Shown in pieces: positions 35,313 through 47,101 of a stretch of 64,000 nt of DNA (positions within the stretch are counted from its first letter, which is position 1; each line of letters begins with the position of its first letter). A model generated the notes under the pieces. The model was given only the letters and a program-made list of their open reading frames with translations, was not told where the DNA came from and did no database searches. The translations under genes and the position numbers were made by a program. The stretch covers positions 26,276,248 through 26,340,247 of the forward strand of contig OY987266.1 in NCBI GenBank assembly GCA_963920665.1. Direction: 5' to 3'. This stretch comes from Straminergon stramineum (taxonomy: Eukaryota > Streptophyta > Bryopsida > Hypnales > Calliergonaceae).

Positions 35313-36362
35313 GTGGTTCTTGAGTCTTTGTAGTCTTGTAGTTTTTGTCCTCCTTTATTGTCTTGTATATTGTCTTCTTTTTGTTGTATTGCTTGAAAGT
35401 TGATCTTTAGAAAGTGGATCTTGTATTGTCGATGTTAATAATGATGTCTATACAATGGGGAAAATTCCCTTTATATAGTTTCCCGCGGTCATAGGAGAAT
35501 GAAGGGAAAACCCTAACCCATTAGAGGAGATCTGGCCAAATAGAGGGCTGTGAGTTCCCGGCAGCGGGAAACTCGGGGAACTGCACCACCGCAGTGTGCT
35601 GATGTGGTCGGGACGCGGCCATGTCACTTTTTTTTTCTTTTTTTTTTGAAATTTTTTTTGTCGACTTTTCTGTCGATTTCAAGACCAACTTTTATTTTAT
35701 TTTTTTCACAAAAAAAATTTTCAAAAATTTATGACGGCTGACTGTTGTCAGCCATGCCCTTAGTGCTAGGGAACAGCAATGGGGGAACAGGCCTGGAACA
35801 GCCTTCTTTTTGGCCAGATCTCCTCTAATGGTTTTGCCTTTGGTAATAGGACCAAGCCTATTCCTTCTATAATATCCTAACTAACTGTTCCTAACTAATT
35901 CTACCCTATAATTAGCGTGGTAACTCTATTTACTAGGTAAATTGTAGTGCCGCTTTGGTCTTCCTTGTTAGGGCTGAAGTGGTCTTTTGTAAAATTAATA
36001 ACATGGAAATTAAGATTCTTTCCTCATTATTAATTTGTCAATGTGGTATTCCAAAGTACATACTTTAATATTCTTCATTATTAAATTCAATTTTTCATGT
36101 TTTACTAATTTTAATTAATTATGGAAAGTGCTCAAAAATGCAGGAATCGATACAATTTTGTCCTCTTTACAAATTAATAACTTTTTTATTTTTATATTTT
36201 TATATATGTGAATCATTTTTTTCCCTTTAGTCTAGCATAATTTATCCTTTGATCTAATTATCTTGAGATTTATAAAATACTAATAATTATTTTAAGTAGG
36301 CTAAAGTAAGCCAATTAATAATATTTCCTTCCTTTCAAAGAACAACGTAATGGGTTAACATT
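35313..36362. repeat. Left inverted arm of the composite element
   Basis: Reverse complement of 39339-40078 at about 95% identity over about 738 bp once the 312-bp MITE at 35519-35830 is removed. Shared blocks include attgtagtgccgctttggtc and cctcctttattgtcttgtat. The arm ends internally at TTAACCCATTA. Confidence 0.9.
35519..35830. mobile_element. MITE with CATTAGAGGAGATCTGGCC ends, no target duplication (312 bp)
   Basis: Perfect 19-bp terminal inverted repeat. The right inverted arm lacks it and shows the empty site: aacc + gttttg joins exactly where the MITE sits, with no duplicated base. The interior has GAGTTCCC/GGGAACTC stems and T-runs. A second, older copy lies at 62763-63082. Confidence 0.85.
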
Positions 36363-36399
36363 TTATCCCCCTCTGGAGAAAAAATGATGCCCTCATGAT

Positions 36400-38745
36400 T
36401 TATGAGTAAATTCTAAAATTACATGGATCATGATGCGGTATGTTAAGGTTGGGATAAGTGGCCGTAAAATCAAATTCTTTGTATGTGAAGATTTGTGCTT
36501 TTGTATTGTTGTACATATGTTCAAAGCCTTTTATAAAATCAATTTTTTTTAAGGTCATTGGAAAATTTGAATAACGCTTTTGTAAAAAATTGAACCATGT
36601 ATCTTTAATCTTGTGACAGAATGCTTTATCAAATTCTTTTAACTTGTTGAGTCCTTTTTGAAATATAGATTGATTTTTAAATAGAAATCGAGATATTGTT
36701 TGTATATTTGTCTCATTATTTCTCCCATGTGGTTTTAATGACTTCATTAATGAGTCATTTGCAAAGAAAATTTTATGATGACTTACAATCATTTAATAAG
36801 AACAAGTGATGTAACAAATAACGTAACATATCGGGGATGTCATATATGCCTCTACCACTCCTTTTTCGATTTGAAGATCTCCAATATGCCACATAAATAT
36901 TATTAGCTCTTTTAACTCAGAACTTGCTTTTAACCAAATGCTTTCAAATTCCTGTTGATTGATAAGAGTTTTGTATGGGAGATAAAATAAACCATCCATT
37001 CCCAAAAATAATTTATTGGTAATTTCATAGTGTTGTTTTAAAGATATTGGTGGGTATGTAAAACTTCGTATATCATAAAGTATGTCTTTAAAAACTTTGG
37101 TTTTTAATTTTGAATTGGATCTTTGTTGGTTTTGTTTTGGGCATGATGATACTTCATTTGTAATAGAATTCTTCTTTGGAGTATTAGGATTGTCATTCTT
37201 AAAGGTATTTCGTAATTGTTGTAATGTAATATGTGTGACTTCATGGGAAGCCTCTTCCGCACAAAGGGCCATTTGTAGTCTTTTTATCTCTAATTTTAAT
37301 TGTCTGTTTTCTTCATATAAGTCCAAGTTGTGATTATTTTTAAATTCTTGCTCTTTGATATGAATTGAATTATGCTGAATGTATTTTTGAGAATTCTTTT
37401 CTTGAAGAAATTAAGGTATTTCTTTCCATGATTGGTGAGCTCTTCATGTTTTGGTAATTATAATGTCTTTTTCCTTTAGTCTGTTGGTCTGACGATCCAT
37501 TGGGTTTTTCTCTCATTTTGTGGTCTTGACATTAGGGTTTGGTACTCCTAAGTTTTTGTGTGTAGTTTCATCGTTAGAGGCGGCGGTAGTGTTTCGAGGC
37601 CGTCTTGTATTTGGGTCCGTTATATCGTTGTCGGAAATAATTTGATAGCCTTTGGGGAAAAATTTTGGTTGTAATTTTTCTCTTTCGTTCCTTGCGGTCT
37701 TGGCCTTTACCGCCGGTCTCTTAGAGTTTTCTACTGTTGTGTGTGTTGTCGGTCTTTGCTTTTGTTTGGAATTTTGGCTGTGTAGCTCGTCCTTATTGGT
37801 GTTGTCTTTGACCTCGTTGTCGTCTTCATCATTTACTTCGTAGTGATCGCCCTCGTTGTCGCTCTCATTGTGTTTCTCACGGTTGTCGTCGCCATCGCCA
37901 TTGTGCCCTTGCTATTCCCTGCTTCTTCCTGAGTCTGGACGGAGTTTTGTCACTCTCTCTACCTTGCTCGTGGGTGATTCTTCTGCTCTGGTTGTTGTTG
38001 CTTTCGTCTACTGTGGAGCCACACTCTTCGTTGTTGGTACTTTGGGCTCCTTCTGCGCTCCTGCCTTAATCGAAGCCTTGGTTGTCGTTGTTGTCTGTTT
38101 TGGTTCTCTTCTTTTGCCTACTTGCGCCTTTGGAACCCTTGTTGCTGTTAGAACTCTTCATGTCCTGGTTGTATGCCTCCCTCCTGTCTTTGCATGTTGT
38201 TTGTCGTGCTCCTCGTCAACTTCAGCCTGATTGTGGTCCTCGGCCTTCTCGGCATCGGTATCCTCCTCGGCCTCTTGGGCGGCGGCGTCTTCATCGTCCT
38301 CACCAAAGTCACCTTCCATGTTGATCTCTACACTTCTATGTCCACCTGACATGTCCTCTGTCGCATCTGGGTTGCATTCCTCCGCATCTTCTGTTGTCAT
38401 CCTATTTCCTTTTGTTGTTGTACTCTTCCTCATCATTGGGTCTCTATCTAGTGTTGCATGCTCCCCATTAGCGGCTTGTTTCTCTACATTGGTGGGTTCC
38501 TTCTCCCTCACCGTCGCCTCCAGGTCGGGATCTCCATTGCCATTGCCTCTGACCTCGGCCGTGGCGTTGACATTCTTGGCCTTGTTCGTGTCTATGTTCC
38601 CAATATGTAGCTTGATGGTCCTTTGTTCAATGTTGGATTTTTTATGTTTGGGTTCTTCTTCTCCGCCGTATGTTCTCTGTTCTTTTTCTTTGGTGTTATG
38701 CGCAACTTTTCTGATCTTTTCAGTCTTTTTGTTGTTGATCTTTTC
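36400..38745 (-). pseudogene. Decayed gag-like or structural ORF of the composite element
   Basis: On the minus strand a broken reading frame runs from about 38745 (Lys/Glu-rich, KEKINNKKTEKIRK) through an acidic segment (about 38500-38160: EDDEDAAAQEAEEDTDAEKA) and an Asn/Asp/Lys-rich part (about 37910-37520). It continues to an ordered C-terminal part (37326-36400: MDLYEENRQLKLEIKRLQ, FTYPPISLKQHYEI, FNFLQKRYSNFPMTLKKID). At least one frame change and several in-frame stops (TAA at 36793-36795 and others) break it. The coiled-coil start and charged linker suggest a gag-like protein; I see no protease, RT or integrase. The plus-strand Ser/Leu/Val-rich ORFs here are shadows. Confidence 0.5.
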
Positions 38746-38753
38746 CTTGTTAA

Positions 38754-39338
38754 CCCCTAAAGGACTGGGGGTGTTTGAGAAAAACTCTTGTTTTCTTGAC
38801 TAGCTCTTGTAACAAGCTTAATTTCTCAAATGTGTGATATGATTTTGATGATTGTCACCGTTGAAATGAAAGGAGACTTATGTAGTTTTCCTTTGAAAAA
38901 AAGATCAACAAAATCGAACAATTTTTGAGAAAATGCCACCGTTGACAAAATTGATGAATTTGGCAGAACTTTGTGGATGTGCTGAAATTGGAATGTTGAA
39001 ATTGGAATGCTCAAAAGTAATCCAAAAACTCTGATTTATTTCCCACAAGTACATATTATAATGAATTAGATGTGTAATTTTTTTCAAATCATTTTGAGGT
39101 GTGGAAAAAAAGATATGAGCACGTGAAGTGATAGCCCATAGTACTTTTCCTATTCTCAAAAAATTCACCAAAAATTGCTCACTCAATCATTTCTCAATCA
39201 GATTGTACCAATGGATTCAGCAAAAAAAATCGTCTAGGGTCTCTTTGTTGGTCATCGACTATTAGTGAGGTTCACATTCCGAATTTTCTACAAATGTAGT
39301 TGCAGAAGCCATGTGGTGGCCTTATGGTACCTTAGGGG
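38754..39338 (+). mobile_element. piggyBac-like element, 0.58-kb, inserted in the composite element
   Basis: TTAA at 38750-38753 and 39339-39342; ends CCCCTAAAGGACTGG and, inverted, CCCCTAAGGTACC. No coding capacity. Removing it brings cttttccttg TTAA cccattatg together at the inner edge of the right arm. Confidence 0.8.
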
Positions 39339-40078
39339 TTAACCCATTATGTTGTTCTTTGAAAGGAAGGAAATATTATTAATTGGCTTACTTTAGCCTA
39401 CTTAAAATAATTATTAATATTTTATAAATCTCAAGATAATTAGATCAAAGGATAAATTATGCTAGACTAAAGGGAAAAAAATGATTCACATATATAAAAA
39501 TATAAAAATAAAAAAGTTATTAATTTGTAAAGAGGACAAAATTGTATCGATTCCTGCATTTTTGAGCACTTTCCATAATTAATTAAAATTAGTAAAACAT
39601 GAAAAATTGGATTTAGTAATAAAGAATATTAAATTATGTACATTGGAATACTACATTGACAAATTAATAATGTGGAAAGAATCTTAATTTACAAGTTATT
39701 AATTTTACAAAAGACCACTTCAGCCCTAACAAGGAAGACCAAAGCGGCACTACAATTTACTTAGTAAATAGAGTTACCACGCTAATTATAGGGTAGAATT
39801 AGTTAGGAACAGTTAGTTAGGATATTATAGAAGGAATAGGCTTGGTCCTATTACCAAAGGCAAAACGGTTAGGGTTTTCCCTTCATTCTCCTATGACCGC
39901 AGGAAACTATATGAAGGGAATTTTCCCCATTGTATAGACATCATTATTAACATCAACAATACAAGATCGACTTTCTAAAGATCAACTTTTAAGCAATACA
40001 ACAAAAAGAAGACAATATACAAGACAATAAAGGAGGACAAAAATTACAAGACTACAAAGACTCAGGAACCACTACAAA
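39339..40078. repeat. Right inverted arm of the composite element
   Basis: Inverted copy of 35313-36362. It lacks the CATTAG MITE and so preserves the empty insertion site at about 39870. Confidence 0.9.
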
Positions 40079-41091
40079 GACGAATTATCAAAGAGCAAAA
40101 GTAGAAGATCTAAAAAGGGATATAAATTCAAGACAAGATTAGGTTTTGAGACATATAAGAAAATAGAGTCTACAAAAGAACAATTAGGAAAATTTTACTT
40201 CCGTTTTACAAAGCAATAGTAAATAAAAACCAGGTCTTGCATTTGAAGTGGAAAAAGTGTGTTTCAAAAGTCTAATTGGTAAGTACCAAATTGGGAGATT
40301 TTGTTAGATGGCTTAGTTGGTGGCCATCTCCTTAGTTTCTTGTTACCTGGGGTTTTCAATTATTTTCTTGCCCACTATTGAAAGTGCTAGTGAGAGTCCT
40401 AGCCCAAATGGCTATGTATTTTGCTTTTATTTGGTGTGTTTGAGACGAGGAGTGTAAGTATATGATGGTGATTTAGAATTATAAGTTGGTGCAAATGATT
40501 GGTGTGCTTGGGGTGATGATGGAAGATTGTGTTGTTAGTGAATTTTGAATATTAAATTGGTGAGATGTCATGAGGAAAAGCAAACTCCAAAGATGAATGT
40601 TTAATTTAGAATGGTGATTTGCTCACCAATTTGGATTTATATGAAATATTTTAAAGCTTAATTGGTGTTGATGTAAGGAAGAATATGGTTATTTCAAACT
40701 TGAAGAGTGGAGAAGAGCAGTTTGTGAACCTAGTTGGATGTGATAGTGAACATTGTGTATGCAGTATATGTTCAAATTGAAGTTATGAGTTATATGAGTT
40801 ATGTTTGTGTGTGAAATGTTGTTGTAATGTGAATGATGATTTCCATCATTGTATTTTCTTAGGTATTTTCAAATTAGAAATTGTGTATTTTTTTAAGTTG
40901 TGTTATCTAATTAAGGAATGAATCTGTTAGCATAAAAATTTCCTACTTGACCATCTTCCTTGGAACAAATTTATTATACTAATAGGATAATTGATAATTC
41001 AATTATTATCATTCTTCAACAATGATGAAAACATAGTCCAAAACATTGAAGGGGTTAAAAGTGCAAAATACCACAACTAAAGGGCCTAGCT

Positions 41092-42385
41092 TGTCACGAC
41101 CCTCATCACAAGGTGTGCCCATGCCATCTTGATGAGCAAGGGGGACATTGGGGGTAACTCCCCAAGCCTTGCAAGAGATGAGGTGAGGGGGACTAGGAGT
41201 CCCGAGCGATCAGAGCGTGTTAGCGCTCTGATCCGGACAAATTTGGGGTGTGTGTGATACATGCTTGGAAAGGTCTCGAGGAGACGCTTCTAGCCGTCCA
41301 AAGAACGCGTGATTTGGACTTGTGAGTTAAACGTTATGGGCGTTCAAAGGTGGGGGGGTCTTGGTGGCGCCGGGACGCTTAAGGGCTAGGAGGGAGGGGT
41401 TCATGAGGAATCCCTCCATGAAGTATGTCATGTAGCATATCCTTAGAAAGCTAAGAACACAAGGATGCTAGATTGACAAGCATTACGAGGTTCTAAGGTA
41501 GGAGCCTCAAGTTATGGCCAAGAGAAGCGCCATGGTGAAGGCGTGACGCCTCTCCCGATGAATCCGAATCTTTGGAGGGCGATAACTTTTCGAGTACTTG
41601 TCCAAATGGGGCAAGTGAGTAGTCCATGGGCATCTACTCGTCGAGTAGATGTCAAAAATGGGCTCGCATGTGAGATTTGGAGCCTGGACCGCAAAGTTAT
41701 GCCGGGTGGAAGTTCGGGAGTCCCAAACTAGGGCGAATCGGGAGAAATGGGGTGGTCTTCCAAAACCAAAGTAGTTTTGGGAGTTCCCCTTGACATACAA
41801 GGGGGGGGTCTGCTGAATCCCACAGAGAGTACTATAGGAGGGGTTGGTCTCCCTCCTCACTTCCTCTTGGAGCCTTGGTGAGTCCGAGTTACTCAAGGTT
41901 GGTGGTGTAGGGTCACCACCACTCCAAGGCACCATGGGACACTTGTGGGTGTCCTGTAGCACCTGTTAAGTGGAGTCCCACTCCTTGCTAGGCTCTGTAG
42001 AGGTGTCCTAAATGGTGAGTCCCGGTTAGTGACGAAGTGGAAAGTAGCAAATACACAAGGAGCCTAGTATGGAGTTGGGATGACACTCAAGGGCGGTTAG
42101 GACCATGGTGAGTAGTGCCACCATGGGCCTTATACAATAAGATGGAAGTTCCACCCCATGTTACCAAGTAACATGCCCTGGTGTCATGATGTGTATGTGT
42201 GTGTGTGCTAGTAATCCCGGTGACTAGGACTTAGTACAAAGAGTTGAAATGGAAGACTAACATTGGATGTGCGTGGCATGTGCAGTGTTAGGAGAGCGTC
42301 ACCCTTGGTGCCACTAAAGTGTTAAGTACTTGGAAAACATTGGAAGGTGGACTTAAGGTGGTAAGTGTCACTAAGAGGTGCGACA
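41092..42385. mobile_element. Solo LTR, 1294 bp, TAGCT duplication
   Basis: Begins TGTCACGACCC and ends GCGACA, with TAGCT directly repeated at 41087-41091 and 42386-42390. TG...CA ends, a 5-bp duplication and a TGTCACGACC start are typical of plant LTR retrotransposons. It has no internal domain, so it is a solo LTR from recombination. It is GC-richer than its surroundings and holds a CAGAGCG/CGCTCTG hairpin near 41215. ORFs inside it are not genes. Confidence 0.85.
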
Positions 42386-42390
42386 TAGCT

Positions 42391-45000
42391 TATGACAACA
42401 TATCTCAATTATAGAATGTAAAAAATAACTTTCTAGATCAGGCATAGATTGTTTTCTTGATTCAATTACCAAACAATAGAGTCATTCAACCCAACCCTTG
42501 CAAAACTCCTATAGGTTAACCCTTTAATACCAAGATGGCCAGAAATGGCCTACAATTTGTTTTCTGGTTGCATTTACATAACACAAATGGAATCAACATG
42601 AAATGAGTTGAACTATCAAGTTGGGGGCAAGAGTAAGTTGAAAACTTAGCAATTTCGAAATAAATAAAATCAACAAAATTAAAGACTTTGTGCCTATGCA
42701 AAGCTTGTATTCTACCACGAATACAATACAAGGGTTTAGACATACATTGGGGTGAGGGAGAATACTTGTCAAGAGTTGTAAAGGTTATATGGAGGGTGAC
42801 CAATGCAACTGGTATACAACAATTATAGCAACTCCATTGCAATCCTAGTCTTCAAATACAACTTGAGTACATGCCTAGTCCTTGAGTCCCAATGATTTTT
42901 TTGAAACAAATGAAATGGGTCCAAATTTTTTTTAGATTTACTTGGAAATATGAACTATGGGCCTAGTTTGTTGATTTTCTAATTTAAAAGTAGCAAGATA
43001 ACTTTCATTTATACCATGCTCTTATGTACTAAAATATAATGGTACATACACGGTGAAAATTTCAGATTTTGTGAGTCTATTCTATATTTGAAATGAGTTT
43101 TTTTCATTTTTCTCTTAAGAAATTCACTATAATTTCAAATAATCTCTAAGAAGAATTTCATACCTCATTTGGACATAATAGAATAATTTTTTCCAAAAAA
43201 CTTTGAACTATAAAAAGTTGCAAAATCAAGCCAAATTTCATTTACCGAAATTGGTTTGAGATTTCAAGACTTCAATAAAAAGTTATGGACAAATTTCAAA
43301 GAGAATGTTTCAAATTGTCAAAAAAAATGTCCCTTCCAACCCCTCTTTGAAATTTGTCCATAACTTTTAGTTAGAGTCTCGAAACCTCAAAATAAATTTT
43401 AGAGATAAAACTTAGCTTAGTTACCCACCTGTTTTTAGTTCAAAGTTTTTTTGAAAAAAAGTATTCTACTATGCTAAAAGAAGGTCTGAAATTTTACTTT
43501 GAGCACAATTCTTGCATTTTGACAATGAGTGGCCAAGCTCTCATCTTCAAATTATCCCATACCCTTTGAGGATTCATGATGGACAATTCATTATAAGAAG
43601 TTGTTCCCACAGCCATTTTGAAGAAAGGTTCATTTAGAAACAATGCTAATAAAGTTGATAGGGAGCTTGATTGAGATTTGCTATGACATTATCTTATAGC
43701 ATGTCAAGATGTTTTGAAGTCCTTGAAGTTGAAGCCATGTTTCTAAATTATAAGAGAATGCCTTGGCTAAGTGTTGTTATGACAAACCTTGTAGCATTAC
43801 AAGATGTTTTGAAGCATTACCCTAGTATCATACCTTTTTACATTTGGATGATATGCATGTCAATGCTTTCACTTACCTATACATGTGAGAACATTCAGAA
43901 ACATTTGTTGCAAAAATTACTCTTGTAATTAACGTTTGAAAATTTTTTTAATTGATATTTTTTATTTCTAATTGTAGGATGGGGAAAAAGTCTACGTCCT
44001 AGGTGAAGAAGAATAAAGCAGAAAGGTAGAAGGATGTTGGGATTGAAGATTCTAACAAACATGAATGTTTGTTTTGCAAATGTATCATACTCTACTTCTA
44101 ATGGTACATATATGCCTTTGAGGACCTCTTACAAATTAAAGACTTATCATTTTTTAGTGAATTTTTTTTAAATAGTAAACCTTCAAAATTGCCTATAATA
44201 TTTTTTGAAATAGTCAAGGGTATTTTATTGCCTACACAATGTCAAGCCTGAAATTTTAGATCAACCATGAATAGTTGATTGGGCAATTAGGGATAAATAG
44301 AAATATTCATTTGGCATTGGAAATTCTATGCCTAAATATGATTTGGTATTTCAAAGTTTATCTCTAAATCTCAAAACTAACACTTAAACCATGCAACTGA
44401 CACTTGGATTGTGTACACTACTCAATCCGGTGAGTAATGACTGGAGGCCATCAATTTCGTCATAATGTCCTTTCTCCAGGTACACCTAACTTGTTCACTA
44501 GGGTTGTATCTCACCACCCAATAATACGGATTTACTCCATGGTATATGAACAACTTATTTTAGAACCACCCCTACACTTCCCAATTCATCATGTTCAACA
44601 TTTTTTTTCACATGGTATTTTGACATTTGAAAAATGTACTTAACTACAATATGTATGATAGGAAATTTTTTTGCCTTCAATATAGTCTATCATTGTGGAC
44701 CTAAAGCCTATTGTATTCTCCTTTCATCAAAAATACGGTGAAGTAGATGGTGAGTCTCTCCAAACCCTCACGCTTTAAGGGGTTAAGTTACCCCATTTGA
44801 ACCACCATCCAAATAAGAGACAATGCAATTGACGTATCATGGCTAGCTACCTTATATTAACCCTAGAAGGGTCTGAAAGCCCTTTGTGGCCATATAGTAT
44901 ACTATGTATTTGGTGGTATTTGAACAGGAAAACATTGACCAAATACTTTTGAGTACAAGGTAAATTAATGATCATGATAGTATGTAAATAAAAATGTATC
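42391..45000. other. AT-rich non-coding DNA
   Basis: A TTAACCCTTTAA motif at 42516 and ctttaaggggttaa at 44773-44786 could be outer ends of another 2.3-kb TTAA-family element, but internal similarity is not evident. The short ORFs have no domain. Confidence 0.3.
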
Positions 45001-45229
45001 ATAACCCATCTATTAAACCATAATTGAAAAGTTATAAAGCTAAATACAGATCGTATAGAGGGACCCCAAGGGCCTTTCTAGGGTTAACTGTGACAGACGT
45101 GCCTGAATCAAGTGAGAATACACTGACAGAACCCCCTTCAACCAATGCAAAACAGTATGAACAATTCAGATTCATGTCAGTAAGTTACAAGGAAATGGAA
45201 ATATCTGCATACCAAGAACAAGAGCTTGT

Positions 45230-46082
45230 CCCCAGAAGGAAGCAGGCTACCTGTGGTCAGTGATACACAAGGCAGTGGCAGTTACTGTACCAATTGGCGA
45301 GCCAAGATTTTCCCTGGTATTGACATGTCTTGCACTTGCTGCTGTGATAGAAGGCTTGAAGAAACCATCCTTCATAGGTTTATTGAATGTGCGCTGAGCC
45401 AACTGGGATGGCGGTTCGCCCTTTCCATTCTCTACCTTTCTCTGGCAATCCTGTTCACAGATAAGTTACAGGGTGGCCCAATCTGACCTGGCAGCAGTGT
45501 CTCCTGGGCTCCTCTCTTCCCCAAAGGCTTTGAGTTGGGACCATGATCTGGTCCCTACTGCATGGATCTGTGGTATGGATCTGTTGGTTGGGGGAGAAAT
45601 GCTTGGGTCTTCAACCAGTAGGGTGGCTTGGCTCCGGACCTCTTGCCTTCGCGACAAGTTCCCAGCTAAGTCGAATAAGTTCATCTGCAAATTCAAACAT
45701 ACTTGGCTTCGCATTTCGTTCTTTGGTTCTAGACAAGTCAAGGTTATCACCTGGCACCTTAAGAAGCCTGCTTGTTGTATCTTTGTGTAGATTAGCATTC
45801 TTTGTAGCTTCCTAGTTGTTGTACATGTTATTTCTCTCCAGGGCTTGGCCCTTGGCTTGCTGCCGTTTGTTCTTGATCTTCTTGGAATAAACTCTGGGTT
45901 TCAAAGGGGAAAAAACAAAACTTAACTGATAACTTATGTTATTCTACAGCTGTTTTCCCTCTTTGGTTGGTCTGTCCCTGACAGGAGCCTTGGGCTTGGG
46001 CATGGAAACTTGGAATTGAAGGAGAAAATCAGTAACTTACTTGTGCAATGAAATTCCATTTCATTTGTGTCCAAAAAAACTG
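45230..46082 (+). pseudogene. LINE (non-LTR retrotransposon) reverse transcriptase 3' end, 5'-truncated
   Basis: A frame around 45270-45450 gives NWRAKIFPGIDMSCTCC, then EETILHRFIECA and LGWRF: the zinc-binding C-x2-C...H-x4-C module at the C-terminus of plant LINE reverse transcriptases. About 45545-45610 reads IWSLLHGSVVWICWL, the following Trp-rich tail motif, in another frame. A 3' end ttcatttgtgtccaaaaaaa follows at 46065-46082. No catalytic YxDD region is present, so this is a dead, truncated copy with frameshifts. Confidence 0.6.
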
Positions 46083-46180
46083 AGAGAGAAAATCAGAACA
46101 GAAAGTACAGAGCAGTGCATCAGACTGACATTCTGCAGTAGTCAAGTGGTCATGGCAATTGACCAAAACAGTGATCCTTG

Positions 46181-46257
46181 TGGCTGGCTGGCTTGTAACT
46201 CTCCTTCTTTGCAATGAAATTTAGTTTCATTTGTGTCAAAAAAAAAAAAAAAAAAAA
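46181..46257 (+). mobile_element. Short polyA retroposon with 15-bp target duplication
   Basis: AAAACAGTGATCCTT occurs just before (46166-46180) and just after the insert. The insert ends ttcatttgtgtc followed by about 20 A. Its last about 40 bases match the LINE 3' end at 46047-46082, so it is a severely 5'-truncated copy of the same LINE family. Confidence 0.8.
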
Positions 46258-46680
46258 CAGTGATCCTTAACTAACTTAATGAGAGTTTCCTTGGAAGAGG
46301 GTCCCATATATGCAATCAGAGTAAATCCAGCCAAATTTATAGTTCCAACAGAATTCTCACGTGTGAAGACAAGGGCTCATCGGGGAGGACGTTAAATCCT
46401 CCATTCGAACTGGGCCCTGCAGGGGCAGATTTACCTTTGGGAAAATGCAGGAATTTTTTATATTTTGCACATTATTTGTTTTGCAAATTATGAATTCATA
46501 TTTGCAATCAGTGACCCCAAATTAGGAGGGAGAGTTCTAGAACATACCCTAGACACGGCTCACAATAGAGGGCAATTTTTATTGTTACTTCTGGATAACC
46601 CATAAATTACCTTGTGGGGCCCAATTCAAATGGAGGATTTAACGTCTTGTGCTCATCGGCTCCAGGAATCCAGGGCTCTA

Positions 46681-46868
46681 CACTGAATAGGGGTATTAAG
46701 GGGACCAAAAAATTTAAGGGACTAATTCTAGAAAACCGTAGATGTTTAAAATATGATGTTCATCACCGGGACACTCCAATAACTATTGATGTACAATAAA
46801 GGTAGATATTTATTTAGTGTAGAATGTCGATTAATTAGTATGGGTCCCCTTAATACCCCTATTCAGTG
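46681..46868. mobile_element. TA-flanked mariner-like MITE, 188 bp, copy 1
   Basis: A perfect 26-28-bp terminal inverted repeat starting CACTGAATAGGGGTATTAAG, flanked by TA on both sides. A second copy at 49539-49724 is about 85% identical. No coding capacity. Confidence 0.85.
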
Positions 46869-46879
46869 TAGCTCTTTAA

Positions 46880-47101
46880 CCCCTAAATGATGCAATGGAC
46901 GTTTTTTGTCTAATGAATGTCAAGGAATTCTCCTTTGTAGGACAAAATTGCAACTATTCATCTTCGGAATTAGGGGTGGAAAGGAGAGATCTTCTACAGT
47001 AGTTTGACTTCCAATGAGTATTTTTTATTTTTATAAAGTAGATGACGTCACATGGTTCCAGAATAGTTGATTTCCAATGTCACTAGCCCGACATTCAAGG
47101 G
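46880..47101 (+). mobile_element. piggyBac-like MITE, 222-bp subfamily, best copy
   Basis: TTAA at 46876-46879 and 47102-47105; starts CCCCTAAATGATG and ends ATTCAAGGG. Copies at 30376-30596 (inverted) and 13015-13235 define the subfamily. It begins 11 bp after the mariner-like MITE ends. Confidence 0.85.

Larger units (their letters stand above)
35106..41020. mobile_element. 5.9-kb composite insertion with long inverted arms and a 35-bp direct repeat
   Basis: It interrupts the TTAA-family copy; AATG occurs at both junctions (35102-35105 and 41021-41024). Inside, 740-bp inverted arms (35313-36362 and 39339-40078) enclose a decayed gag-like ORF. A perfect 35-bp direct repeat lies outside the arms, at 35275-35309 and 40267-40301. 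The segment from 40302 (TGTTAGATGG) to 41020 could be a 3' LTR preceded by a purine-rich tract (ttgggagattt), but no matching 5' LTR is visible. It may be a rearranged LTR retrotransposon or a large foldback element. Confidence 0.55.
34208..41054 (+). mobile_element. piggyBac-like element (0.94-kb subfamily) split by a 5.9-kb insertion
   Basis: The left part (34208-35105) begins at TTAA 34204 with CCGCCCTAAAGTACC and matches the family through gacaattttgga. The remaining about 35 bp of family sequence (gatgaaaacatagtc to gaaggggttaa) reappears at 41022, ending at TTAA 41055-41058. The interruption is therefore a later insertion at about 35106-41020. Confidence 0.7.

Noticed and set aside
37652..38803. 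Long plus-strand ORFs rich in Ser, Leu and Val
   Set aside because: Antisense shadows of the charged minus-strand gag-like frame.
41507..41962. 151-residue ORF on the minus strand
   Set aside because: Lies wholly inside the solo LTR; no domain; LTRs are GC-richer and open by chance.
42516..44786. 2.3-kb TTAA element
   Set aside because: Both ends vaguely fit, but the body shows no similarity to the family and ends of this length occur by chance in AT-rich DNA.
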